From Gluconobacter morbifer G707 (GTDB taxonomy: Bacteria; Pseudomonadota; Alphaproteobacteria; Acetobacterales; Acetobacteraceae), in the NCBI RefSeq assembly GCF_000234355.1, contig NZ_AGQV01000001.1:1-64000 (forward strand): a DNA stretch of 64,000 nt, read 5' to 3'. Below the pieces are notes generated by a model. That model saw nothing but the letters and a program-made list of their open reading frames with translations. It did no database searches and had not been told where the DNA came from. A program made the position numbers and the translations under genes. Positions 1 through 8,994 of the stretch are shown in pieces (position 1 is the stretch's first letter; each line of letters begins with the position of its first letter).

Positions 1-12
1 GTCGACATATAG

Positions 13-48
13 AAAACCCCGCTAAACCAATCGGTTGGCGGGGTTTTT
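13..48. terminator. Strong bidirectional terminator hairpin, left edge of island
   Basis: A-run, ccccgc stem at 17-22, paired with gcgggg at 38-43, then a T-run at 44-48. The stem extends inwards through aacc/ggtt. The A-run before and T-run after let it work in both directions. A near-copy with a different but still self-paired loop lies at 6524-6559. Hairpins like this often follow tRNA genes, but what precedes base 1 is not visible. Confidence 0.8.
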
Positions 49-354
49 CTTTGGCTGCATGGCGGGGTGAAAATAAATATCAACCAAATCAATGACCTAA
101 TTTCGCAGGTTCAAATCGGAGCGGCCGAGCCGCAACCAACTGCGATATGCACCGAGTTCGCTAGGAAGAGGTAAGACTCGGCGCGAGCTACGTCTGTTGC
201 GAAATAAGCTCGGGTGGAGCAGGGCTCCGGGTTGCACGGACCGGCAACCAGTTCAGTGCCATAAATTATTATAAAACAATGATTTATACAGGTCTTTGTT
301 GGCCTTGACCTGCCATGGAGGATAGAGTCTGTCTATTATTGATAGGACAGACTG
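49..354. other. Non-coding stretch before IS remnant, with hairpin
   Basis: No gene is seen here. A near-perfect inverted repeat (agtctgtc at 326-333, gacagact at 346-353) sits directly before the transposase remnant starting at 355. It may be part of the insertion sequence's regulatory or terminal region. Confidence 0.4.
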
Positions 355-545
355 ATGAAGCGTAGCCGTTTCAGCACAGAGCAGATCATTGGCATCCTGA
401 ACGAACAGGACGCCGGACGCCGGATGTGTGTCGGCGTCATGGCCTCAGCGAAGAGACATTTCACAAAAGGAGGGCCAAATATGGCGGGCTGAAGGTATCT
501 GAGGCCAAGCGACTGAAGGCGTTTGGAGGGCAAAACGAGCGGCTC
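355..545 (+). pseudogene. IS3-family transposase OrfA remnant
   Basis: From the ATG at 355 the translation reads MKRSRFSTEQIIGIL, the usual beginning of the helix-turn-helix OrfA of IS3-family elements (IS407-like subgroup). Near 420 the frame shifts. The continuation from about 426 reads CRRHGLSEETFHKRRAKYGG and then VSEAKRLKAF, again typical OrfA. After about 545 the similarity fades and no OrfB (DDE integrase) follows. The gene is therefore both frameshifted and truncated. It is a relic of insertion activity at the island edge and is not expected to be functional. Confidence 0.75.
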
Positions 546-1209
546 AGCCGTTCTTTGTCTGCCGACCGTCGGTGCCTATCTCTTTATTGGCAGTCTCCTC
601 TGCGCTTACGGTATATCTGCGACCGTCTCCTCCTGTCGGTTTTTCAGTCGAGATTCATGGGTTTCCAAGGCTGGCCATAGACTGATGGCCTCGTTCTTGG
701 CCGACTCTAATCGATCCCGGTTCGATGGGTTCCGAGTGGAAACGGCTGTTGTTGCGAATTCTACTACCGTTTCCTGAGTCGCCGATCAGTCGACGACGTA
801 TAATATTCATTCAGCGGGGCATTTCCCAAAAAATATCATCGTTACAGCCGCGGGATATCGCAATACAGCGAAAATGCGTCGTCGATTCGTCTCTGAAGCA
901 GCCCGGTTGCACGGCAGCGCAAGGTGCGCAAAAGATAATGGCTGAAGCCTGACGGGGGGGCAGTCAGGCTGCCACAGGAGTGATGGATGGGGATGTTGAG
1001 ATCCGGTGGCGAGCGCAGACAAGGCCCGATCTCCTTCGGGACAGGCCGGTTGTGTAACCGCGAGGAGATCTTACTTGATCACCTCGGTACGACGTATGTG
1101 CCCATTCCATCGACTGTCCTCCGGGGTGGCGTATTCTTCTCATCTAATCCAACTGGCGCTTTCGACGGTCCAGCTGCCTCCTTCTTTGGAGAGTGGTAGG
1201 CAAAAGGCA
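546..1209. other. Region without recognised gene upstream of hamA
   Basis: Short open frames exist here but none resembles a known protein, and codon use looks random. A hairpin (agcctgac at 946-953, gtcaggct at 963-970) could end transcription entering from the left. The promoter of the following operon must lie between about 970 and 1209. No clear -35/-10 pair could be assigned. Confidence 0.35.
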
Positions 1210-2172
1210 ATGTCTCTACATACCGCTCCGCCCCCGATGGCCGCGCTCCAAGCGTGGTTGAAGGCTTTGGGGTCGATTGAAAACGAGGGTAACTACGGGC
1301 ACCTGCTGCTGGAGCAGGTTGGGGTGTGTGACGACGCGCTAGCGGCGGCGCTGCGGCCGTATTTCGAATCAGCGCATCTTGATGCACGTGAATATTTCCA
1401 TCGACAGCTGGGTATCGATCTTCACCCGGATGGAGGCCGCGCTGCGGAAGTCTGTTACCCCAACTGCCTGCCGGAGACTGCTAAGCGCGGGCTTTTCGGA
1501 GAGGTTATGGCCGGGCTTGTAACCGAGGCATATCAAAGTGAATTTGTCGGTAGTCACCAATGGATCGTACCAATTTTCCTTTTCCGTAATCATGACGACG
1601 TGGAGAATTATCTCTGGGCACTGAAAGCCGATCCGGGCCGGGCACGCGAGATTTACGGGCGGCATGGCACCGACTTCGTCGGCATTTCGCTCGATGCCGC
1701 AGGAGAAGTGGCGCGGATGATCGTAGGCGAGTGTAAATGGCGTCGAAACTTGACGGAATCGGCCGTCGCTTCGCTTCTGTATGGGCCTAAAGTCGAGAAT
1801 GAGGAGACCGGAGAGCTGGAGCGGGATGGCAAGGGTATTTGGTACGAGATCAATCGCGACTCGCCGATTCCCTGGGGCCTACGACAGCTTCAGAGATTGC
1901 TAGAGTTGAAGGACCCCGAGGGCTATGCCTCCGCGATATACTCGATTGATCGCGCGGTGCTCGGCGACGGCGCAAAACCTGAGCGAACCGACATGGTGCT
2001 GATCGTCGGCAATGGTGCGAAACGTCGAGACGAGGGCGATTGCCTGATAGGGTGGGAGGAATTGCCGGTAGACTACACGGCTGGTTATGCCTTGCAGGTA
2101 GTCGAGGTGATTTTGAAAGGTGGCGAAGAGCTGATCGCGAAGCTGTATTCGTCACTTTGGAGAGGCACATAA
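1210..2172 (+). CDS. hamA: Hachiman-like defence nuclease HamA (DUF1837)
   Basis: A protein of 320 aa whose second third carries the signature of a PD-(D/E)XK nuclease of the DUF1837/HamA family: LFGE at residues 95-98, GTD at 153-155, then a hydrophobic strand leading into GECKW with E174 and K176. HamA is the effector nuclease of the Hachiman anti-phage system, held in check by the helicase HamB. The start at 1210 is chosen because AAAGG lies just upstream and family-like sequence begins there. The frame stays open back to 1006, but that part looks like non-coding sequence. The stop overlaps the start of the helicase gene by one base, so the two are translationally coupled. It sits between IS remnants, as expected for a mobile defence module. 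The family call rests on motif pattern and gene pairing; a related nuclease-helicase pair such as AbpAB (itself Hachiman-related) is the main alternative. Confidence 0.75.
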   Translation: MSLHTAPPPMAALQAWLKALGSIENEGNYGHLLLEQVGVCDDALAAALRPYFESAHLDAREYFHRQLGIDLHPDGGRAAEVCYPNCLPETAKRGLFGEVMAGLVTEAYQSEFVGSHQWIVPIFLFRNHDDVENYLWALKADPGRAREIYGRHGTDFVGISLDAAGEVARMIVGECKWRRNLTESAVASLLYGPKVENEETGELERDGKGIWYEINRDSPIPWGLRQLQRLLELKDPEGYASAIYSIDRAVLGDGAKPERTDMVLIVGNGAKRRDEGDCLIGWEELPVDYTAGYALQVVEVILKGGEELIAKLYSSLWRGT

Positions 2173-5100
2173 TGCCCGCGCGCGATGCGGATCGGTTGGC
2201 ATTGGCGGAAGGGGTGCGCCAGTCGCTCGGCATAGAGAACGAGCTCACTCGACCACAGGCGCGTGCTTACGTGCGCTGCCTGCAGACTACTTGGCAGGTT
2301 CCGACCATCGTGTGGGGCGAGCGCGAGTCTGCCCAGCAACTGAGCGACGCGCGTCGCCTCCTGCATTCCGCTCATATTTTCCGATCGATAGAGGGACCGG
2401 GGTCAACCCGCGCGGTCGATTGCTTCCGCCGAACTGGCGAGATTCTCGAATGGCTGTCGCGAGCCGGCGACAATATTCGCAGCATTGTCCCTATAGAGTT
2501 GCTGGCGGCTGCGGCCTATCAACTTGGCGGGCTACCAGCGATGGCGACTGGTCTGCTCGATCAAGTAGAGTCCGAACACGAGGGTGTGCTACTCTATGCC
2601 GCGTTTCTGCAGGCTAATTTCGACCTCGTTTTGCGGCGCGCGATGCTGTTCTGGCGTGCCAACGGAGATCTCACGACGCGCAATGCTAGCCAACTGCTGC
2701 TTGATGCGATGGCAAGCGAAGATCCCGACCGTGGCGTCTCCTGGGGGTTCACAGTCGAACTGATTCGGTGCTTGGGGCTAGTGGCAGATTGTCTGCGGCG
2801 CGGCGACGATGGGCGACTGAAAATAGCGATGGCGAAGCTCCAGGCGCTCGACGGGATGGCGGCGCGCACATTCAGCGATGATGCCGCGCTGGTCGTTGGC
2901 TTACTGCGTCAGGTGGCGGAGGGGTTCGTTGCCGCGAGCATCTACAAACCGCTACGCGCGCTCGCAGAGATTCGGCCCGAACGTACGAGCCTACTCTTGT
3001 CATATGCGCGCGACCAGTTCAGCCGCGGCCGCGGGATACTGTGGACATCCCAGATTTACGGGCTCGACCGATTGCTGCGCGAGGCATCCTTTGCCCTCTG
3101 CACGCCAACGGGCTCAGGCAAGACGTTGGTCGCCAATATGGCGGTGATCAAGGAACTACTGCTGCGCGAGCATGATACTCCGCTCAGCCCGCTTGCCCTC
3201 TACATTGTTCCCTCGCGTGCTCTTGCCGGCGAGGTTGAGGCAAAATTAAACGCGGAACTCGGCGGCGAAGTCATCGTCACCGGCCTCTATGGCGGCGCAG
3301 ACTGGGGCATCACGGACTATTGGCTGACCAGTGAGCGCCCAGTTGTGCTGATCGTCACCGTCGAGAAGGCAGAGGCGCTTTTACGCTACCTCGGTGCGTT
3401 ACTGACCGCGCGGCTCGCTTTGCTCATCATCGACGAAGCACATCAGGTTGTGCCTGGAGCGAGCGAGGAAGTCAGAGTCAGCTTTTCCGATCATAACAAT
3501 AGGTCGATCCGTCTCGAGATGCTCGTGTCGCGTATCCTATCGCAGCGCCCCGACGTCGTGCGGATTGCGCTAACGGCAGTCGCTGGCGGCGCATCAGGCC
3601 CGGTCGCCAGATGGATCGAGGGCCGTGCCGAAGCGCAGGCGATCGGGGTCCGCTATCGCAGCACCCGGCAGGTTATCGGTGTTCTGGAGGCGACTCCCGG
3701 TGCCCCAGGCCGCATTCTGCTCGACCTCATGAATGGGCGGCGGCTCTATCTGCGCGGCAAAGAAGACCCGGTCTATCTGCCGCTGCGTTACCAGCCGATG
3801 CCGCAACTCAAGGCAACGTGGCGTAACAGCCTGAACCGGTTCAACTGCCTCAATGTGTTATGGAACGCGCTTCACCTCGCAGAGGAGAATCAACGGATCC
3901 TGATCTCGGTCGCGCAAGAGCCTGAGAAGACGATGCGCTGGTTTAAAGAAGCGCTCGAACTCGACACGTGGCAGGCTCTAGTCAGATTTCTGCAGCCTGA
4001 GGGTGATCTGCGGGCACGGTACGAGGAAGCCTGCGCCGCGTGCCATGATTATTGCGGACCGGACTCGTTCGAGTTGTTTCTGCTTGAACGCGGTATCGCG
4101 ACGAGCCATGGGCAGATGCCGCAGCGCCTGCGCCGGCTCATGGTCGAGATGATCGACAAGAAGATCTGTCCAATCACTGTCGCAACCGCCACGCTGACGG
4201 AGGGTGTCAATCTTCCATTCGATCTGATCTTTCTGACCTCCCTCAAGCGCCGGTCCTGGGATGCGGCGAAGGAAGAGTCGATCGTGAAGCGCTTGTCGAC
4301 ATCCGAGTTTCGCAATTTGGCGGGCCGCGCTGGCCGACCGGGCGCGGCCCGTGGGATCGAGGGTATGACGCTGGTCGCGTTGCCGAAAGCAATCTCCGCT
4401 ACGGGAAATGGGCAGTTGCAGACACAGCGTCGTCAGATGCGCGAGCGCGCGGAAGATTACGACACTTTGCGAAGGCAATTGTTGATCGAGCAACAGGATG
4501 CTGACGTGGTAGATAGTCCGCTGGCTCTGCTGCTTGACTGCATCTGGACACAGGCTAACCGTCTGCTGGGAATCCGGCCGGACGACTTTCTGGACTGGCT
4601 GGAAAAGACAGCGCCAGGCGACGTGAGTGACGATGCGGGCACCGGTTCGACCGACAGCCACGCGAGGCTGGCTGACGTCATGGATGAACTCGACGGCGTA
4701 GTTCTGACGGCGCTCGAAGAGGTAGTCCTCATCGAACAAGCTGACATGACGCCCGCCCGAGCCGAAGCAGCGTTACGGGCGCTGTGGGCGACGACCTTCA
4801 CGGCGGTATCAGCCGCGCGAGCAGCGTTGCTTGAAGCCGCCTTCATCCGGCGCGGTGTTGGCATGATTGAGACGATCTACCCCGATCCAGCCGAGCGTCG
4901 ACGGCTCTATCAGTACGGTTTCACACCGTTGATTGGTCGGCGGTTCGATGCCGTGGCATCGAAGATCCGGAGCTTGATCGTAGCGGCCGGGAACTATGGC
5001 GACCTTGGGGCAGTGGCCCGGATTGGTGTTTTTGAGAATATTGGGACACTCCTTCAGGGCGATCGGGGCTTCGGATTTCGTGTCCGAGCAACGGATGGCG

Positions 5101-5810
5101 ATCACGCTATCCTCGCTAACTGGCCTCGTCTGCTCGGCTGGTGGATGCACGAGCCTGGTGCGCCGGGCCCCGATCCAAAGGATCTGCGCGCATGGCAGCG
5201 CTTCGTGGCTGACAATCTCGAGTTTCGCCTGGGCGTAGCAATTGGCGCGGTGGTGGCGGGAGCCTGGTCGGAGGGCGTGCCAGATGCCACGACTTTGCCC
5301 AGTCTCGCCGAATGGAAAGCGACTACTCGTTTACCCTGGTTCGGGTTTTGGGCTCGGGAGCTCCTACGCTGGGGAACGCATGATCCGTTTGTGGCATTCT
5401 GTTTGGCACAGGGACTCGCGCACACCCGAAAGGCGGCGATGGCGCGCCGCGCCGAGTTCGATGCGTGGCTGGATGGTGAGATCGGTAATCCTGAGGCGGA
5501 GGACCGGATCGACCCGCAGTATTTCGGCAGGTGGCAGAAGAGCCTGCCGCGGCAGGAGCGATCAGCGGCCATGGCGGACGAAACCCAGGTGCGATTGACT
5601 GGTACCGACGGCGGTCGCGAGCGTTATCCAGTCATTCCGATCGCGCGCGGCCAGGCTACGGAGTGGCTGGACCCCGCAGGGTTTCAACTTGCGGTATCCG
5701 TCGACCCCAACTGGGGCCGCGTAAATCGCTGGCGTAGCGACTACGAACTGCATGTGTCTGAGGGACGGGCATCGGTCAACCGCGTGTTCCGTCCGGGTAG
5801 ACGCCCTTAG
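2172..5810 (+). CDS. hamB: Hachiman-like Ski2-type DEAH helicase HamB
   Basis: A 1212-aa superfamily 2 helicase. Walker A TPTGSGKT is at about residues 311-318, the Walker B box LLIIDEAH ends near 424, a motif IV-V region contains ATATLTEGVNLP, and motif VI NLAGRAGRPG is near 716-725. The motif VI form is that of Ski2-like helicases, the HamB class. About 300 residues precede the helicase core and roughly 480 follow it, giving a long protein. The start at 2172 overlaps the hamA stop (TAATG) and has GGAGAGG upstream; open sequence back to 2040 lies inside hamA and is ignored. In Hachiman, HamB binds and translocates on DNA and releases HamA nuclease when it meets abnormal DNA. No other defence gene is adjacent. 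The helicase assignment is certain, the system name probable. Confidence 0.8.
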   Translation: MPARDADRLALAEGVRQSLGIENELTRPQARAYVRCLQTTWQVPTIVWGERESAQQLSDARRLLHSAHIFRSIEGPGSTRAVDCFRRTGEILEWLSRAGDNIRSIVPIELLAAAAYQLGGLPAMATGLLDQVESEHEGVLLYAAFLQANFDLVLRRAMLFWRANGDLTTRNASQLLLDAMASEDPDRGVSWGFTVELIRCLGLVADCLRRGDDGRLKIAMAKLQALDGMAARTFSDDAALVVGLLRQVAEGFVAASIYKPLRALAEIRPERTSLLLSYARDQFSRGRGILWTSQIYGLDRLLREASFALCTPTGSGKTLVANMAVIKELLLREHDTPLSPLALYIVPSRALAGEVEAKLNAELGGEVIVTGLYGGADWGITDYWLTSERPVVLIVTVEKAEALLRYLGALLTARLALLIIDEAHQVVPGASEEVRVSFSDHNNRSIRLEMLVSRILSQRPDVVRIALTAVAGGASGPVARWIEGRAEAQAIGVRYRSTRQVIGVLEATPGAPGRILLDLMNGRRLYLRGKEDPVYLPLRYQPMPQLKATWRNSLNRFNCLNVLWNALHLAEENQRILISVAQEPEKTMRWFKEALELDTWQALVRFLQPEGDLRARYEEACAACHDYCGPDSFELFLLERGIATSHGQMPQRLRRLMVEMIDKKICPITVATATLTEGVNLPFDLIFLTSLKRRSWDAAKEESIVKRLSTSEFRNLAGRAGRPGAARGIEGMTLVALPKAISATGNGQLQTQRRQMRERAEDYDTLRRQLLIEQQDADVVDSPLALLLDCIWTQANRLLGIRPDDFLDWLEKTAPGDVSDDAGTGSTDSHARLADVMDELDGVVLTALEEVVLIEQADMTPARAEAALRALWATTFTAVSAARAALLEAAFIRRGVGMIETIYPDPAERRRLYQYGFTPLIGRRFDAVASKIRSLIVAAGNYGDLGAVARIGVFENIGTLLQGDRGFGFRVRATDGDHAILANWPRLLGWWMHEPGAPGPDPKDLRAWQRFVADNLEFRLGVAIGAVVAGAWSEGVPDATTLPSLAEWKATTRLPWFGFWARELLRWGTHDPFVAFCLAQGLAHTRKAAMARRAEFDAWLDGEIGNPEAEDRIDPQYFGRWQKSLPRQERSAAMADETQVRLTGTDGGRERYPVIPIARGQATEWLDPAGFQLAVSVDPNWGRVNRWRSDYELHVSEGRASVNRVFRPGRRP

Positions 5811-5954
5811 CGCGTCTCTCCTAGGGGGTGCCCCCGGTACAGCCGCTGCCCACTTTGAGGGTGCCGCTACGGCAAAAGCATCCGGAAATTCCTTTGATTT
5901 TTTCCGGTCGAACGGCGCTTGTCTTTCGAAATAGCTTCGGAAAATCCTTGGCCT

Positions 5955-6110
5955 GCTGCCGGTTTCGTGGACACGAAGATAAGATCGTGACCAAGGAACT
6001 GAAAATTGGGTATGACGAAGCGGAAGTTCAGCCGTGAGTTCAAGATCGAGGCCGTATGGGGCTGGTGACGGATCGGCGCGTGGCGGTGGCGCCGGCTGCG
6101 CGGCTAGGAA
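5955..6110 (+). pseudogene. IS3-family OrfA remnant (second type)
   Basis: From the ATG at 6012 the frame reads [15 protein letters not shown], the start of another IS3-group OrfA. A one-base shift then gives [15 protein letters not shown], the usual continuation. The copy is frameshifted and stops after about 30 codons. The sequence ggtttcgtggacac just upstream (about 5961-5974) resembles the terminal inverted repeat of such elements, so the left end of the IS may be preserved near 5955. It differs from the remnant at 355. Confidence 0.65.
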
Positions 6111-6117
6111 CCCGAAC

Positions 6118-6348
6118 TGCCTGACACAGCCATCCGCTTGGCAGACCTTGATCGTCACGGCTGGATGCGGCTGGGTACAGTGCGAAGGCGGCCCGATTGA
6201 GGAAATCCATCCTGGCGATACTGTCTGATTCATACCCGGCGAAAAGCACTGGCATGGCGCGACAGCGACCACGGCGATGAGCCACATCGTCATCCAGGAA
6301 AAGCCGAGCGGTTCTCTGGTCGACTGGTTGGAGTCAGTATGGCACCTG
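6118..6348 (+). pseudogene. Cupin-domain protein fragment with internal stop
   Basis: The frame encodes [17 protein letters not shown], then EIHPGDTV, a TGA at 6226-6228, and then [20 protein letters not shown] and VDWLESV. This is the C-terminal half of a small cupin of the mandelonitrile-lyase/carboxymuconolactone-decarboxylase-associated type. In relatives the codon after the PGD-V strand is usually Trp, so TGG to TGA is the simplest explanation. The N-terminal half, including the first metal-binding motif, is missing and the IS relic lies in its place. The gene was probably cut by insertion and then decayed. Confidence 0.7.
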
Positions 6349-6523
6349 AGCATTCTCTCGCTTTGTTTTGATTTGATCTGGCCTAGTGGGTAACGATTCC
6401 GATTGGATGCATTCGCGCGCCCTGACAGGATCGGCGTATCAAGCGACGAGGCGAGGTATCTCGCGGTCTACCAATCGCAAGTATCGTTGGTTGTCTTCCC
6501 CCGCAACCATTGAATAGTTTACG

Positions 6524-6559
6524 AAAACCCCGCTATCTCATTGAGATGGCGGGGTTTTT
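6524..6559. terminator. Strong bidirectional terminator hairpin, right edge of island
   Basis: Same outer architecture as the hairpin at 13-48: A-run, ccccgc (6528-6533), gcgggg (6549-6554), T-run (6555-6559). The inner stem differs (atctc/gagat) yet still pairs, so both copies are kept as functional hairpins. It also lies about 120 bases downstream of the LysR gene on the minus strand and could terminate it. Confidence 0.8.
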
Positions 6560-6679
6560 GCATTTGTAATGGCAACGAGTGGAATCAGAAATTTACGTCC
6601 GTTCTGTCTTCCAAGGCACTGTGTAATCACGCGTATCTCCATCACGCCATGACCCCCACAGATAGTTCTCCAAAACCGT

Positions 6680-7552
6680 TCAAATGAAGTGCAAAAAGGC
6701 CTCTGCGGCACGTCCCATCCGGCGGGAGCGATGCCGAAGCATGTAGAAATCACGTTTGAAAGAAGTACTGTCGAGTGCCTGAATTATTCCCGCACGAACG
6801 CGCGGCGCGGCAGCAAGATGAGAGACAGCGGTAATGAGTTCGCTCTCCGATACAGCTTCCATCACGGCATCGTTGGAAGGCAGGACCAGTCTGACTGTCA
6901 GGTCCGACAGATCAAGGTCGAAGCCGGTGCGCAGACAGGTTTCAAGATGATTGCGTGTACCCGATCCTTCCTCGCGTAAGACCCATTGCGCTTCCATGAG
7001 AGCAACACGGGACAGGGAATGTATCGTTAATGAATGACCGGGAGCCGAATAAAAACCAAAACCGTCGCTTCCCACCTTTTCACGCACCAGGGATGCTTCG
7101 TCGACATACCCCTCGACGAATCCCAGATCGGCCTCGCCCGTGAGAACGACCGTTGTAGCTTGTGCAGTGTTTCCAAGTCTGAGTTCGAGTTCGATGTCTG
7201 GATAATGGGAAGCAAACCGGGCGAGGCGCTGCGGCAACCAGTAGCTTGCAACCGTCTGGCTGGCGACGACACGCAGCTTTCCACGCACAAGCCCCGAGAT
7301 ATCCTCGATTGTCTGAATGGCGTTCGACATTGTCGCCAGGACACGGTGCGCGTCTGGGAGAAAAGCCCGGCCCATCTCATTGAGTTCAAGACTGCGGCCA
7401 ATCCGATCAAAGAGTTTGATCCCGTATTTTGCCTCCAGTGCCGCGACAGCCGCACTGACAGCAGGCTGTGTCAGGCATAGCCTTTCGGCTGCCACACGCA
7501 TGTTCAATGTCTTGGCAACTGTTACGAAAATACGAAGTTGTTCCAGTGTCAT
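6680..7552 (-). CDS. LysR-family transcriptional regulator, YeiE-like
   Basis: A 290-aa LysR protein. Its N-terminal winged helix-turn-helix (residues 1-60) includes LTQPAVSAAVAALE, followed by the linker helix and a periplasmic-binding-like effector domain (about 90-290) beginning LRVVASQTVASYWLP. It is transcribed away from a YeiH-type transporter starting at 7628, with about 75 bases between the two. This is the usual LysR arrangement for control of the divergent gene, and matches the yeiE/yeiH pairing in enterobacteria. The effector is unknown; for YeiE-type regulators, sulfite and related sulfur compounds have been proposed. Confidence 0.85.
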   Translation of the reverse strand: MTLEQLRIFVTVAKTLNMRVAAERLCLTQPAVSAAVAALEAKYGIKLFDRIGRSLELNEMGRAFLPDAHRVLATMSNAIQTIEDISGLVRGKLRVVASQTVASYWLPQRLARFASHYPDIELELRLGNTAQATTVVLTGEADLGFVEGYVDEASLVREKVGSDGFGFYSAPGHSLTIHSLSRVALMEAQWVLREEGSGTRNHLETCLRTGFDLDLSDLTVRLVLPSNDAVMEAVSESELITAVSHLAAAPRVRAGIIQALDSTSFKRDFYMLRHRSRRMGRAAEAFLHFI

Positions 7553-7627
7553 TTGATAAATTTATTCTATTGAATCGACGATAACAATCCATTGGATTTG
7601 TTCTTTTTGGAGCGCGATCCTGTGCTC

Positions 7628-8656
7628 ATGAAACGCCATATTTCCATCCGTCGGTATCTGCCCGGAACGCTGCTAAGCCTCGGTATCGCTGTTGCATCCA
7701 TGCTTATGGAGCATGTCGAACGAATGTTTCTGGGTACGCCCTGGATTGAAGGGCTCGTACTTGCCATTCTCATCGGAGCAGTGTTTCGGACCATATGGAA
7801 GCCATCGGATGGCTATCGGCCTGGGATTCAGTTTTCTGCCCACCGGGTACTGGAAGTCGCAGTCGCGCTAATGGGGGCAACAATCAGCGTTGGCGTGGTT
7901 CTGGCGGCTGGCCCGGTTCTTCTTCTCTGTATCGCAATGACAGTCGGTCTTACGATCCTCACCGGAATCATGATCGGACGTCTCCTAAGACTACCGATAA
8001 AAATGGCTGTTCTGATTGCGTGCGGTAATGCCATTTGCGGCAATTCCGCGATTGCCGCTATTGCACCTGTCATTGACGCTGAGAGCGATGATACTGCCAC
8101 GGCCGTCGCCTTTACGGCGGTGCTTGGGATCGCAGTTGTTGTCGTTTTGCCGATTATCAGTCATGTGATGGATCTGTCGGCAATGGCGGGCGGCATACTG
8201 GCAGGTTTGACGGTCTATGCCGTGCCACAGGTGCTGGCTGCGGCGGGACCGATGGGGCCGGTGGCGGTTCAAATGGGCACGTTGGTCAAGCTGATACGCG
8301 TGCTGATGCTTGGGCCGGTTATCGCCTGTTTCTCCCTGATTTCGTCGCATGACACACAGAGTCATCATGGCTCTGTGGGGCGGCTCGGTATCATCCGCTT
8401 TCTGCCTCCGTTTATTCTGGCCTTCATGGGGCTGATGGCGGCGCGTTCACTCGGTCTGGTGCCGGACGTCATAGTTATGCCAATTCATGTCATCAGTAAT
8501 CTGCTGACAATTGTCGCTATGGCAGGGCTTGGTCTTACCGTTGATCTGCGCAGTGTGCTTGCTGCGGGTCCAAGAACCATAACCTGCGTCACACTGTCGC
8601 ATCTCGTGCTGGGCCTCTTCGCCTTGTCTGTCATCCGGTTCTGTTGTCCTGCGTGA
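7628..8656 (+). CDS. yeiH: YeiH-type UPF0324 membrane transporter (putative sulfate exporter family)
   Basis: About 340 residues, mostly hydrophobic, with roughly ten membrane segments. The conserved centre CGNAICGNSAIAAIAPVI and the loop ESDDTATAVAFT are hallmarks of the YeiH/UPF0324 family, annotated as putative sulfate or sulfonate exporters but poorly characterised. The start is uncertain. ATG at 7628 is used here; GTG at 7622 has GGAG ten bases upstream (7608-7611), and TTG at 7592 has no visible ribosome site. It is divergent from a LysR gene that probably regulates it. Confidence 0.82.
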   Translation: MKRHISIRRYLPGTLLSLGIAVASMLMEHVERMFLGTPWIEGLVLAILIGAVFRTIWKPSDGYRPGIQFSAHRVLEVAVALMGATISVGVVLAAGPVLLLCIAMTVGLTILTGIMIGRLLRLPIKMAVLIACGNAICGNSAIAAIAPVIDAESDDTATAVAFTAVLGIAVVVVLPIISHVMDLSAMAGGILAGLTVYAVPQVLAAAGPMGPVAVQMGTLVKLIRVLMLGPVIACFSLISSHDTQSHHGSVGRLGIIRFLPPFILAFMGLMAARSLGLVPDVIVMPIHVISNLLTIVAMAGLGLTVDLRSVLAAGPRTITCVTLSHLVLGLFALSVIRFCCPA

Positions 8657-8994
8657 CAGGAAAAGCTGCCCGGACCATGCCGGAGCGCTCGTTCCTGTCG
8701 GCGGTGCAGGGCGCAGGCTTATTCTGAAAATGTCCTGAATGAGCGCGCAAATCCTGGGTAAACGCTTGCGGGAGAACTATTGGGTTTAAGGTCCGACAAG
8801 CGGGAGCTGGACGGGTTGAGGTGTGGCCTGATTGGCTGTCGATGGCGATTATTGCGGGTCGGACTATCAGGACTGTTTTGGTTTTTTACGCTTTTCCGAA
8901 GCGCCTACGTGTTTCTAGTCCGACGCTCGCAAAGCTGAAACGGGTTTGCCAGAGAGCGTCCGGAGGAATGAGGTAATTCTTCATTTCGGCTGGA
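8657..8994. other. Intergenic region without recognised gene
   Basis: Between the convergent yeiH and DHA2 genes. All frames carry stops and no known protein or RNA was recognised. There is no clear T-tailed hairpin. Confidence 0.4.

Noticed and set aside
108-117. tRNA T-loop-like string ggttcaaatc near the left edge
   Set aside because: The flanking bases do not form a T-arm stem, and no acceptor or anticodon arm is found around it.
1006-1209. N-terminal extension of the HamA frame
   Set aside because: The sequence is unlike coding, and a good ribosome site marks the ATG at 1210.
6226-6228. TGA in the cupin frame as a selenocysteine codon
   Set aside because: Relatives have Trp there, no SECIS-like hairpin is evident, and the gene is truncated as well.
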